The position numbers were made by a program, and so were the translations under genes. The notes under the pieces were generated by a model. It had not been told where the DNA came from. It saw nothing but the letters and a program-made list of their open reading frames with translations, and did no database searches. 64,000 nucleotides of DNA from Prevotella merdae. Its GTDB lineage: Bacteria; Bacteroidota; Bacteroidia; Bacteroidales; Bacteroidaceae. Positions within the stretch are counted from its first letter, which is position 1. Every line of letters begins with the position of its first letter. Location: the NCBI RefSeq assembly GCF_900290275.1, contig NZ_LT985324.1:757466-821465 (forward strand), read 5' to 3'. Shown here piece by piece: positions 55,887 through 64,000 of this stretch.

Positions 55887-56932
55887 TTATAGGAGACCTT
55901 TTTGCTGGTGTAGGAGGTATGTCGGAAGGATTTAGAATGGCTGGAGATTTCTCTGTTGCTTTTGCAATTGAATTCGACAAAGACATTGCATCAGCTTATC
56001 AAAAGAATCATCCTGAAACAGATGTGTATCCTTGCGATATTAGGGACGTTAATATTAATGAGCTCCATAAAAAACATCCTCATATAGATGTTATAATAGG
56101 AGGACCTCCATGTCAAGGATTCTCCCAAAAAGGGAAACGATTAAGTCTTGACGACCCTAGAAACTTCTTATTCCATCAATATGTAAGATTTGTTGAAGAG
56201 TTTAGACCTAAATATTTTGTTCTAGAAAATGTACCAGGGATTATAACAACATCAAGTGGATATTTTAAGGATGAAATAGTTGGTGCGTTCAATAGACTTG
56301 GGTATGAAGTAAAATACGGCATTCTTAAAGCCACAGATTTTGGCGTTCCACAAGACAGACATAGAGCTGTGTTTATTGGGCAAATGGGTAATATTGAGAT
56401 TGAATTGCCTAAGCCTTTAGGGGTACGCACAACTATAAAGGATGCAATCTATGACCTCCCTTTCATTAACTCGGGTGAAGGGCATGAGGTTTCAGATTAC
56501 GACAAGGAAGCAATAACTCCTTATCAAAAAGAATTAAGAGGGGAATGTAAAATTCTGTATAACCATGTTGCGACCAAACATAATGCAACAGCTTTGCGTC
56601 GAATGGCTATGGTACCTGTTGGCGAAGGCGGTAAGGTCTTACCAGAAGAAGAAAGAACGAAATCCATTTATAGTGGAACTTATTGTCGCCTACTGGAAGA
56701 TGATGTCGCTGCGACGATTACTACTCGTTTTGACACGCCATCGTCTGGACGATTTACACATCCTTTTTTGAATAGATGTTTAACAGTAAGAGAAGCAGCT
56801 AGAATTCAGTCTTTCCCTGATGACTTCATTTTCTATGGTTCTAAAACTATTCAAATGAAAGAAGTAGGTAATGCTGTTCCTCCATTATTAGCGAAGGCTA
56901 TTGCAAATGTAATTAAAAATAATGAGATATGA
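55883..56932 (+). CDS. DNA C5-cytosine methyltransferase
   Basis: 349 residues with all core motifs: I DLFAGVGGMSEGF at residues 4-16, IV GGPPCQGFS with catalytic Cys77, VI FVLENVPG near 115, VIII QDRHRAVFIG near 155, IX REAARIQSFPDDF near 305 and X GNAVPPLLAKAI near 330. It makes m5C at a specific site. It overlaps the gene before and the gene after by 4 bases each. Together with the amino-methyltransferase it would protect two positions of a site, or two strands of an asymmetric one. Confidence 0.96.
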   Translation: MIIGDLFAGVGGMSEGFRMAGDFSVAFAIEFDKDIASAYQKNHPETDVYPCDIRDVNINELHKKHPHIDVIIGGPPCQGFSQKGKRLSLDDPRNFLFHQYVRFVEEFRPKYFVLENVPGIITTSSGYFKDEIVGAFNRLGYEVKYGILKATDFGVPQDRHRAVFIGQMGNIEIELPKPLGVRTTIKDAIYDLPFINSGEGHEVSDYDKEAITPYQKELRGECKILYNHVATKHNATALRRMAMVPVGEGGKVLPEEERTKSIYSGTYCRLLEDDVAATITTRFDTPSSGRFTHPFLNRCLTVREAARIQSFPDDFIFYGSKTIQMKEVGNAVPPLLAKAIANVIKNNEI

Positions 56933-59229
56933 TAAATCCTAAAGAGTACATACAAAGAGATGCTATTAATTCCTTAACAGGGATAAAATCATCACTTAGC
57001 AATCTTCGAAAAGTTATAGCACTTACATATTTACTTTACTTGGCTAACAACAAGAAATCTTCAATATTGTATGCTGAGAGTAAAGGAAATGGAATTGTGT
57101 TAAAGCAAGAATACAAATCATTTATTCAGAATTTCTTAAATAATAAAGATATTATTGAGAAAATAGATGAAAACCCTCTGTTAACTAGCCAAATTGAGTC
57201 TTTGTATGTTGGCATTACATTGATGTTTGCTTTGGGACGTTTAGGCTTTGAAAACAGTTCTTTGTCTATGACAAAAGAACGTACTGGTGGAGTTAGGTAT
57301 CCTAAGAGAATTGATTTTGCAAGTAATATGATGACTTTTGATCTAATTCTTGATTCTAACTCAGAGGAGTCTGTTAAAGAAACGCTTTTAGCATGGCTGC
57401 AAAACGAGCAAATAGGAAACAATATAGAACAACGTATTTGTCTATTCTTAAATATATGTATAGAGAATAATTTGTTCAAACTCAGACATGGAGAAAATGA
57501 TTTGTATTTCCAGACTGAGGGAATATACAAAAGCTTGATTTCTAGCAATGAAGTTTCCTTGGAGTCAGATGAAATTGTTGGGCCAACACGGATACTGAAT
57601 AGTATGTTGAGAGAAAATCTTGTTCCTTGGCTTAATTACAAGAAGTCTTTAGTAACTGTTAACGAGAACTATAATTTTAATATTAAGGAGTATTCTGAGA
57701 TATTAAATACTTCTCTAAGTATTAGGGATATCAAAGTTGAAAACAATGATGAAGTAGCTTCAAAAGAATTGGAAGTCAATGATCATGCTAACCATCATTT
57801 AGCTTTGCAGCAGATTTACTATGGTGCTCCAGGCACCGGAAAGTCGTATGAGATAAACGAAATTACCAGATCGTATTCTGCAATACGTACCACGTTTCAT
57901 CCAGACAGCGACTACTCTACTTTTGTGGGAGCATATAAGCCTGTAATGTCGCAAGTGGATTTGCGTGACGTGTCTGGACATGTGGTTATAGAGGATGGTA
58001 AGAAACTGAAGGAAGAACGTATTACGTATAAGTATGTGAAGCAGGCGTTTCTGAAAGCTTACCTTGCTGCATGGCAGAAGTTCGCAATTGGCGGTGAGAC
58101 TACAGATGTACAGTTTCTTATCATTGAGGAGATAAATAGAGGTAACTGTGCGCAGATATTCGGCGACTTATTCCAGCTGCTTGATCGTGCAGATAATGGA
58201 TTTTCCACATATCCAATAGAGTCTGACACAGATTTGCAGACAGAGATAAGCAAAGCTTTCAGTGAAGATGGAGAATTTTCTCTTGGTGAAGGATTCAATA
58301 TTGATGGTGTAGTTTCTGGATACGCAGGTATTACAGAGGCGGTAAAAGAAGGCCGAGTATTGTTATTGCCAAACAACTTGTATATTTGGGCGACTATGAA
58401 TACAAGTGATCAGAGCTTGTTCCCAATAGACTCTGCATTTAAGCGCCGTTGGGACTGGAAATACGTGAAGATTACGGATGCCAAGAAGGACTGGAAGATA
58501 AAGTGCGGTTCTGAGGAATGTGACTGGTGGACTTTCGTTACCGAGATAAACAAGAAGATTGCCAAGGAAACAAGTAGCGACGACAAGAAGCTGGGCTATT
58601 TCTTCTGCAAGCCTGACACTTTAGGGTTTATTATATCAGAGGATAAGTTTATCGGCAAAGTGCTATTCTATTTGTGGAATGACGTGTTCAAGGACGGCGA
58701 CACTTCTTTGTTTAAAGTTGGAGAAGACACTGAAGAAGCAACGTTTGAGGCATTCTATAAGGATGATAACACCGTTAACATAGAAGCTATCCGCAAGTTC
58801 TTAGTTGCTGTAGTCGGAGATAACAACATTAAGAGCGGAAACGAAGAAGGACCATCTTTAGATGGTAATCCTTCTAACGGTATAGATTACACAAAATACT
58901 CATTCAACGGTGAGACTCGTTTGTCAAAGAAAGACCTCGGATATAAAATTGTCATGAAGTACATCAATGAACATTCTGACAAAACTTTTGAAGAGCTTCA
59001 GAAAGATCTCGCTTTTGATGAAAGTGTAGATAACAAGTATAGATACAAGGGTGTTTTGGCAAAAGTCGAAGACATAAATGGAAGCTATCAGGATTGCTTT
59101 GGCGATGAACAAACTTCTTCAGATAGTGTTAATTATAAAGTTCTGACTTGGTGGAACAAGTATAACATTGATTTCATCATAAACTTTGCTAAGAAACAAG
59201 GTTGGTCAGTAGAAAAAGAAACGGAATAG
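56929..59229 (+). CDS. McrB-like AAA+ NTPase (translocase subunit of restriction system)
   Basis: 766 residues. A ~290-residue N-terminal part (helical, probable target-recognition domain) precedes the McrB-type NTPase: Walker A GAPGTGKSYEI near 300, Walker B FLIIEEINRGN near 395 and the family signature MNTSDQSLFPIDSAFKRRW near 490, matching the MNTxDxS...DxAxxRRF motif of GTP-using McrB. The C-terminal ~150 residues are helical with acidic stretches. By analogy it translocates DNA with GTP and recruits the nuclease encoded downstream. The four-base overlap with the methyltransferase gene ties it to a modification-based system rather than a stand-alone type IV enzyme. Confidence 0.9.
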   Translation: MINPKEYIQRDAINSLTGIKSSLSNLRKVIALTYLLYLANNKKSSILYAESKGNGIVLKQEYKSFIQNFLNNKDIIEKIDENPLLTSQIESLYVGITLMFALGRLGFENSSLSMTKERTGGVRYPKRIDFASNMMTFDLILDSNSEESVKETLLAWLQNEQIGNNIEQRICLFLNICIENNLFKLRHGENDLYFQTEGIYKSLISSNEVSLESDEIVGPTRILNSMLRENLVPWLNYKKSLVTVNENYNFNIKEYSEILNTSLSIRDIKVENNDEVASKELEVNDHANHHLALQQIYYGAPGTGKSYEINEITRSYSAIRTTFHPDSDYSTFVGAYKPVMSQVDLRDVSGHVVIEDGKKLKEERITYKYVKQAFLKAYLAAWQKFAIGGETTDVQFLIIEEINRGNCAQIFGDLFQLLDRADNGFSTYPIESDTDLQTEISKAFSEDGEFSLGEGFNIDGVVSGYAGITEAVKEGRVLLLPNNLYIWATMNTSDQSLFPIDSAFKRRWDWKYVKITDAKKDWKIKCGSEECDWWTFVTEINKKIAKETSSDDKKLGYFFCKPDTLGFIISEDKFIGKVLFYLWNDVFKDGDTSLFKVGEDTEEATFEAFYKDDNTVNIEAIRKFLVAVVGDNNIKSGNEEGPSLDGNPSNGIDYTKYSFNGETRLSKKDLGYKIVMKYINEHSDKTFEELQKDLAFDESVDNKYRYKGVLAKVEDINGSYQDCFGDEQTSSDSVNYKVLTWWNKYNIDFIINFAKKQGWSVEKETE

Positions 59230-59233
59230 GAAT

Positions 59234-61624
59234 ATGCGCATACTAATCGAAGAATACCAATATGACTATGAGGACGTCGCTGACGTTCTCAAGGGTCTTG
59301 GTGTGCTTCAGGACGTGGAAGGAAAAGTTAGTCTGAGTTATGTGGGCTACTTCTTCAATCCAGATCCCGACGTTAACGATTGTGTGTTTATTCTGCCAAA
59401 GGTCTTGCTTGAGGGTGCGTTCGGGCATGAAAAGGTGTTCGGTCATATCGAACCTAAGGACTTGATAAATGCGGACGACAGCAAAGAGCTGAAAACGGAG
59501 GAATATACCTTCATCTATAATCTGAGCGTTTGGATATATCGTGCCATCTGCGTTTTTAAAGACCATGAGTTCGACCGCATGGACAGTCCGAAGAATCAGC
59601 CAAGCATCGTGCTCTATCGGCGAGCCCCGATGATGGGACACATGAAAAAGCGCCGTGCCAACACTTTTTTGGACGTGTTGCTTGCCTTGCAGGAATGGAA
59701 CCGTAAGAACGAGAGCTTCGTGATGTTCGTGGTCAAGAATTTGCACTCCGGCGTGAACAAGATAAACTGGACACGGACCATATCGAAAAGCCAAGCCATC
59801 ATACAGGACGGCACGGGAGGCTCACGCCGCCAAGACGTTAGCTATCTAAACCCCGTGAACAAGAAGCGTCAGATAAACTTTGACGAGGAACTTCTTGTCA
59901 TTTACTATAGCATCCTTCAGCACATGCAGGACGAGTATGGTTTCCCCGTACGCATCAATGTAAACTTCCCTTTGATAAGAGGTGAAAAGTTTAAACGATA
60001 TGTTAGAGGATTTGGGAAGCGTCGTCTGAAACAAATTAAGTATAAATATTTTTCAGACAAAGCACTGGAGTTATGGGAATTGTGCTATGCTTTTTTTGAC
60101 CGTCCTGAAAACATTACTCTTAATATAGACCAGAAGGAATATCTTTTGGTCAAGAGTTTCCATATAGTGTTTGAAGCAATCATAGATGAATTGATAGCAG
60201 GAGACCAAAGAAAACAACTGCCAAAGGATTTGAAAGATCAGCCCGACGGCAAGCGTGTGGACCACATGTATCAATACAAAGAGTTGACCAATAACGATAA
60301 CGATGACAACATCTACTATATTGGTGACTCCAAGTATTACAAACGAGGTAATGCTCTCGGTGTAGAGAGTGTATACAAGCAGTTTACTTATGCACGTAAT
60401 GTGATACAGTGGAACCTTGACCTCTTTAATGATGGAAAGAAGGAAGACCAAGACGGACACGTTAAACTGCGTGATGACGTCACTGAGGGATATAATGTTA
60501 TCCCGAACTTCTTTATTTCTGCCAACCAGAATGTACTCAGCGCAGATGACGACATACATCTGCTGGACAGCTCAAAGCCGGAGGATAAACGGAGGCAAGC
60601 ATATTACTTAAGCCGTCAGTTTGACAATCGTCTCTTCGACCGTGACACGTTCCTTCTGGCACATTATGATGTCAACTTTCTGTTTGTGGTGTCATTGTAC
60701 GGCAGGAACAATACAGTAAGAAAAGCGGAATGGCGAAAGAAGGTGCGCATGATGTTTCGTGAAGAGATACAGGAGATGCTGAAGAAGAACTTCGCGTTCT
60801 ATGCTATGACGGCACATGCCAATGTTAACGCTGAAGAATACATAAAAGACAATTTCCAGTTGTTGCTCGGCAAGGTGTTCCATCCGTTTGAAAACAGAGA
60901 AGGCAGCGACCAGCAGTATTATTCTTTGGCTTTGCGCAATCCTGATAAAGAATATGAGTATTACAAGAATGTGAAGCATGACGCTATACGGGCAGAAGAA
61001 GCACGTAGGCTAATAGCTGATGAAAACGAACAAGTGATGTTCGACCTAAAGCAAGCTTTCTATGTAGCACCATGTGAGTTAGGTGTGGACCCTCGGAGTC
61101 TTCCAGAGGATGTCATGCCGATAGTGGAACCACGGTCGCATGACGAGATTCCCAAACAGTTTCTTACGATGCACTATTTGGAGAACTACGCATATACTAC
61201 TATTCTTATCGGCATAGTAAACGGACTTGACCATTTGCACTGGATATTCAGTCGAAAGGGTGGCAAGCGCGACGATGCCTATAATGTGCGTCTTGGCAAG
61301 GATGTCCATGGCGGTGTTGTGAAGAGCCGTGACTATGTGAAACACGCTAAGTTTGTTATTCTGTATATGGATGGCGAGAAGAAAGTGTACAAGGCGTTTC
61401 GTGTAAAAAATACTGGTGAACTGAGTCGTGAGCAGATGATTAATCAAGGATATGTTAATCCTCGACATGATCGGTATTTCTGTTATTTCTTTGACGAGGA
61501 AATAACTCTTGGAGAGTTCGACATAAACGGAATTATTCAGGCAGAGAAATTAAAGTCTGCTGCGTATGACAAGGGTATGCCTATATATTTGAAAGGAAGT
61601 GAAATGATAAAATATAGAAAGTAA
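59234..61624 (+). CDS. Large PD-(D/E)XK restriction nuclease, McrC/LlaJI-type
   Basis: 796 residues, about twice the length of classical McrC. The N-terminal third resembles McrC/DUF2357-like proteins. A PD-(D/E)XK core is visible in IYYIGDSKYYKRG, with Asp365 and Lys367, and an acidic residue upstream (VFEAIIDELIAGD, near 315) as the first ligand. A long C-terminal portion (about 480-796) is unfamiliar and may be an additional recognition or regulatory domain. The gene begins five bases after the McrB-like gene. The two-protein arrangement is like R1/R2 of LlaJI. Confidence 0.8.
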   Translation: MRILIEEYQYDYEDVADVLKGLGVLQDVEGKVSLSYVGYFFNPDPDVNDCVFILPKVLLEGAFGHEKVFGHIEPKDLINADDSKELKTEEYTFIYNLSVWIYRAICVFKDHEFDRMDSPKNQPSIVLYRRAPMMGHMKKRRANTFLDVLLALQEWNRKNESFVMFVVKNLHSGVNKINWTRTISKSQAIIQDGTGGSRRQDVSYLNPVNKKRQINFDEELLVIYYSILQHMQDEYGFPVRINVNFPLIRGEKFKRYVRGFGKRRLKQIKYKYFSDKALELWELCYAFFDRPENITLNIDQKEYLLVKSFHIVFEAIIDELIAGDQRKQLPKDLKDQPDGKRVDHMYQYKELTNNDNDDNIYYIGDSKYYKRGNALGVESVYKQFTYARNVIQWNLDLFNDGKKEDQDGHVKLRDDVTEGYNVIPNFFISANQNVLSADDDIHLLDSSKPEDKRRQAYYLSRQFDNRLFDRDTFLLAHYDVNFLFVVSLYGRNNTVRKAEWRKKVRMMFREEIQEMLKKNFAFYAMTAHANVNAEEYIKDNFQLLLGKVFHPFENREGSDQQYYSLALRNPDKEYEYYKNVKHDAIRAEEARRLIADENEQVMFDLKQAFYVAPCELGVDPRSLPEDVMPIVEPRSHDEIPKQFLTMHYLENYAYTTILIGIVNGLDHLHWIFSRKGGKRDDAYNVRLGKDVHGGVVKSRDYVKHAKFVILYMDGEKKVYKAFRVKNTGELSREQMINQGYVNPRHDRYFCYFFDEEITLGEFDINGIIQAEKLKSAAYDKGMPIYLKGSEMIKYRK

Positions 61625-61628
61625 AGAC

Positions 61629-62654
61629 ATGGCAAAGAAATTTGAAATAAGAAATAGTACGGCAGAGTTTCTGACCTTTGTTGCAGAAGGTAAGGAACAG
61701 GGAATACAGGTATTGTATAAAGACGAAACGGTATGGGCTACGCAGAAGGCAATGGCTGTACTCTTTGATGTTGATAGAAGTGTGATAACCAAGCACCTGA
61801 AAAACATCTTTGAAACAAAAGAACTGCAACAAGATTCAGTATGTGCAAAAATTGCACATACTGCCGAGGACGGTAAAAAATACAATACGCAGTTTTATAA
61901 TCTCGATGCTATCATTTCTGTTGGCTATCGCGTTAATTCTATACGTGCCACACAATTTCGTCAATGGTGTACATACGTCATCCGCCAATTTTCATTGCGT
62001 GGATATATCATAGACAAGAAACGTATGGAGAACGGCTCATTCATTGGAGAAGATTACTTTGAGCACTTGTTGGCAGAAATTCGTGAGATAAGATTGAGCG
62101 AGCGTCGCTTTTATCAGAAACTTACGGATATATATGCCACGGCCATTGATTACAACAAGGATGCCCCAACCACTCGGCTTTTCTATAAGAAAGTTCAGAA
62201 TAAGATGCATTATGCCGTTCATGGGCACACTGCTGCAGAACTTATTGTTGAGCGTGCGAACGCAGAAAAGGAGCACATGGGGTTGACGACATGGGAAAAT
62301 GCTCCAGATGGAAAGATTGTTAAACCTGATGTGAGCATTGCCAAGAATTATCTGAAACAAGTTGAGCTGGAAGACATGGGCAGACTCGTCAACTCTGTTC
62401 TTGACATGGCAGAACGTATGGCTAAGCGACATATCCCTATGTCAATGGAAGATTGGGCAAAACGAATAGACATCATCCTTGAAGCTGGAGGTGATGCCGT
62501 TTTGCATGATGCCGGGAAGGTGACGGCTGAGTTTGCAAAGAGTTTTGCGGAGTCAGAGTTTGAAAAATATAGAGTTATACAAGACAAATTATTCAGCTCA
62601 GATTTTGATAAGTTCAATAATCTGCTGCCGTTTGATGATAGTGACAAAATATAG
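61629..62654 (+). CDS. RhuM-family protein
   Basis: 341 residues. The N-terminal VWATQKAMAVLFDVDRSVITKHLKNIF and QFYNLDAIISVGYRVNSIRATQFRQWC (in parts) are the hallmark of RhuM (virulence protein RhuM) domain proteins, a HTH-bearing KilA-N/Bro-like relative found in many pathogenicity and defence islands. The rest is helical, with FYKKVQNKMHYAVHGHTAAEL. Molecular function unknown. The gene starts 5 bases after the nuclease stop codon and is thus the last gene of the operon, perhaps a regulatory or accessory defence factor. Confidence 0.88.
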   Translation: MAKKFEIRNSTAEFLTFVAEGKEQGIQVLYKDETVWATQKAMAVLFDVDRSVITKHLKNIFETKELQQDSVCAKIAHTAEDGKKYNTQFYNLDAIISVGYRVNSIRATQFRQWCTYVIRQFSLRGYIIDKKRMENGSFIGEDYFEHLLAEIREIRLSERRFYQKLTDIYATAIDYNKDAPTTRLFYKKVQNKMHYAVHGHTAAELIVERANAEKEHMGLTTWENAPDGKIVKPDVSIAKNYLKQVELEDMGRLVNSVLDMAERMAKRHIPMSMEDWAKRIDIILEAGGDAVLHDAGKVTAEFAKSFAESEFEKYRVIQDKLFSSDFDKFNNLLPFDDSDKI

Positions 62655-62736
62655 TATTACTATATAATTACAGAATTATTTAAGATAAAGCGATTAAATT
62701 TTTATGCGGAAATTTGGTGTAATCAAGATAAATATG

Positions 62737-62744
62737 TATTTTTG
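62737..62744 (+). promoter_or_regulatory. -7 element of the ImmA/IrrE gene
   Basis: TATTTTTG, 19 bases before the ATG at 62763, in the AT-rich gap after the RhuM gene. Confidence 0.6.
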
Positions 62745-62762
62745 CATAAAATTTTAATCGTT

Positions 62763-63968
62763 ATGAAAATAGACAATAACTTTTCTCCCATATTACGACC
62801 TGCAATAAGAGAGTGTGATGAAAATATAGCATCGCACTCTTTGCAGGAGTTATATGAGATAAAGAAAAACAGGCTTGGGCTTTCTGATAGAGCAATACAA
62901 AAATTATTGGGTATTCAATTAAATAGCCTAAAACCTATTCTTGAGGGAACGGCGAAACAAATTAATTTGGTTAATTTCATAAAATTAGCGAATTTCATTG
63001 GCATTGAGTTTGAACAGTTGGCATCATCATACTTGCCAACAATGGACGCTGATGTTATTGGCGAAATTCAAGATGCGCGAGATGCTGGATATTTAGTAGA
63101 GATGTTTGATTTGCAGACATTAAAGAAATGTGGCTTTCTAACATCTGAAAATAGTACCAAAAATATAGTTTCTCGAATAAAGAAGTTCTTTAATCTAAAA
63201 AGCCTGTATGATTTTGCATCTGATGATTTAGGACGTGCATTTAGTAGGACAAAGAAGACCTCAAATGAGAAGATGAGGGAGTTTTGGATCCGCTCGGCTT
63301 ACACTCAATTTATTTCAATAGACAACCCCAATAAATATAGTCGTTCAAAATTAATAGAAATAATACCTAAAATAAAACCGTATTCAAGAAATGAAGAATA
63401 TGGATTAATAACAGTTGCAAAAGCATTATATTCAATTGGAGTTACGGTAATTTATCAACCTTGTTTAAGCAAAGAACAAGTTCGAGGGGCGACTTTGTGC
63501 ATAAACGAAAAGCCATGTATCGTTATATCTGACTTAGGGAAAAAATACCCAACTTTATGGTTTTCACTTATGCATGAATTGTATCATGTTCTCTATGATT
63601 TAGAGGATATTTCCAGAAAATGCTACCATATAAGCAGTGATTATGGCGACTTAATGTTGACGAACGAGGATAGAGCAGATTACTTTGCTCAGCAAATTTT
63701 GTTGAGTGATGACAAACTAAATTTTATAGAAGGATATATAAATTCACATATAAACGTGTTATCTTATGCGCAACAATGGGGTATCCATCCGTCTATTATT
63801 TATTCAACATATTGTTATAAGTATGATGCATGGGCTAAATTTAACAAATATATCCCCAATACAACAAAAGCACTAAAGACTATAAATATGAATCCTTTTG
63901 AGTCTTCAGAGTTGGTCCAAAACGCAAAACAAATAAAAAAACTTTTAATTGTAAATAATTATGAGTAA
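62763..63968 (+). CDS. HTH-ImmA/IrrE metallopeptidase fusion
   Basis: 401 residues from the ATG at 62763 (MKIDNNFSPILRPAIRECDE). An N-terminal HTH (SDRAIQKLLGIQLNSLKPILEGTAKQINL, in parts; residues about 40-85) and a helical linker precede the ImmA/IrrE zinc-peptidase domain with HELYHVLYD (His271-Glu-x-x-His275) and the Glu/Asp-rich follow-on DYGDLMLTNEDRADYFAQQ. Such proteins cleave a repressor or a toxin partner. The stop codon overlaps by 8 bases the start of the next gene, the arrangement of a two-gene module in which the second product is the probable partner. Confidence 0.88.
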   Translation: MKIDNNFSPILRPAIRECDENIASHSLQELYEIKKNRLGLSDRAIQKLLGIQLNSLKPILEGTAKQINLVNFIKLANFIGIEFEQLASSYLPTMDADVIGEIQDARDAGYLVEMFDLQTLKKCGFLTSENSTKNIVSRIKKFFNLKSLYDFASDDLGRAFSRTKKTSNEKMREFWIRSAYTQFISIDNPNKYSRSKLIEIIPKIKPYSRNEEYGLITVAKALYSIGVTVIYQPCLSKEQVRGATLCINEKPCIVISDLGKKYPTLWFSLMHELYHVLYDLEDISRKCYHISSDYGDLMLTNEDRADYFAQQILLSDDKLNFIEGYINSHINVLSYAQQWGIHPSIIYSTYCYKYDAWAKFNKYIPNTTKALKTINMNPFESSELVQNAKQIKKLLIVNNYE

Positions 63969-64000
63969 AGAAAAATTAGAACTTGAGGAACTTGCTTTAA
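63961..64000 (+). CDS. Start of partner gene of the ImmA/IrrE module (partial)
   Basis: ATG at 63961 opens MSKEKLELEELAL, overlapping the end of the metallopeptidase gene by 8 bases, and runs off the window after 13 codons. The identity of this partner decides the nature of the module. Confidence 0.6.
   Translation, partial: MSKEKLELEELAL

Larger units (their letters stand above)
36962..64000. mobile_element. Integrated phage-like element next to tRNA-Arg (right end outside window)
   Basis: The segment combines a tRNA gene, a tyrosine recombinase, a tail/lysis operon on the minus strand, morons and a restriction-modification operon. GC content and codon use differ between the tail operon (higher GC) and the restriction and ImmA genes (lower GC), showing mosaic origin. 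No duplicate of the tRNA 3' end was found within the window, so the far boundary is unknown; the restriction and ImmA genes may belong to the same element or to a neighbouring island. Confidence 0.65.

Noticed and set aside
36924..64000. Second copy of the tRNA-Arg 3' end as the right attachment site
   Set aside because: By eye I found no duplicate of the T-arm and acceptor sequence to the right of the integrase; the boundary is probably outside the window.

Overview
The window looks like a chromosomal segment of a Bacteroidales bacterium, most likely Prevotellaceae. The support is the recurrent TAnnTTTG promoter element (TACCTTTG, TAACTTTG, TAATTTTG) upstream of genes on both strands, families typical of this phylum (DUF3078, HU-related DNA-binding proteins, a polyvalent-protein kinase, AAA/DUF4143 ATPase, GxxExxY protein, a C-terminal YNLxGVRV-type sorting tail) and moderate GC. 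Species identification is inference.

Layout. 1-4.5 kb is accessory: a truncated AAA ATPase, a PIN-domain toxin-antitoxin pair, an HU-like protein behind a 22-bp tandem array, a kinase-like gene split between two overlapping frames, and a set of small overlapping membrane-protein genes. 4.5-27.2 kb is mostly core: LOG-family phosphoribohydrolase, an ECF sigma factor with a membrane partner, a secreted alpha/beta hydrolase, GreA, pyruvate:ferredoxin oxidoreductase, an AAA/DUF4143 ATPase, a FucP-like sugar permease, a second MFS carrier, an S9 peptidase, YidC, CTP synthase, a DUF3078 outer-membrane protein and TrmO.

27.2-29.4 kb is a dense repeat field: a 108-bp-period array and a 59-68-bp-period array of the same sequence flank a single GxxExxY gene, followed by a separate 22-bp-period array. 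29.4-36.9 kb holds a DUF6078-like gene, a 1.7-kilo-residue secreted FG-GAP/VCBS protein whose signal peptide lies behind a run of nine G (the reading frame is broken at this tract, as expected for phase variation or a homopolymer error), and a PepSY membrane protein.

36.9 kb to the end is an integrated element next to tRNA-Arg(TCT), with a tyrosine recombinase preceded by four direct repeats. Its minus-strand operon runs from a portal-like protein through neck, tail, holin, amidase, spanin-like, tape-measure and tail-tip genes, but no terminase, protease or capsid gene is visible. Between the spanin-like gene and the tape measure is a 1.8-kb ORF-poor stretch packed with long hairpins, a candidate large structured RNA. 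A low-GC zinc-motif gene on the opposite strand and a lipoprotein gene are inserted in the tail operon as probable morons.

54.9-62.7 kb on the plus strand is a tightly packed restriction-modification operon: HTH controller, DPPY amino-methyltransferase, C5-cytosine methyltransferase, McrB-like NTPase, large PD-(D/E)XK nuclease, RhuM-like protein. Its plan resembles LlaJI but one of the two methyltransferases is of the amino class. The window closes with an HTH/ImmA-IrrE metallopeptidase gene overlapping the start of a partner that runs off the end.
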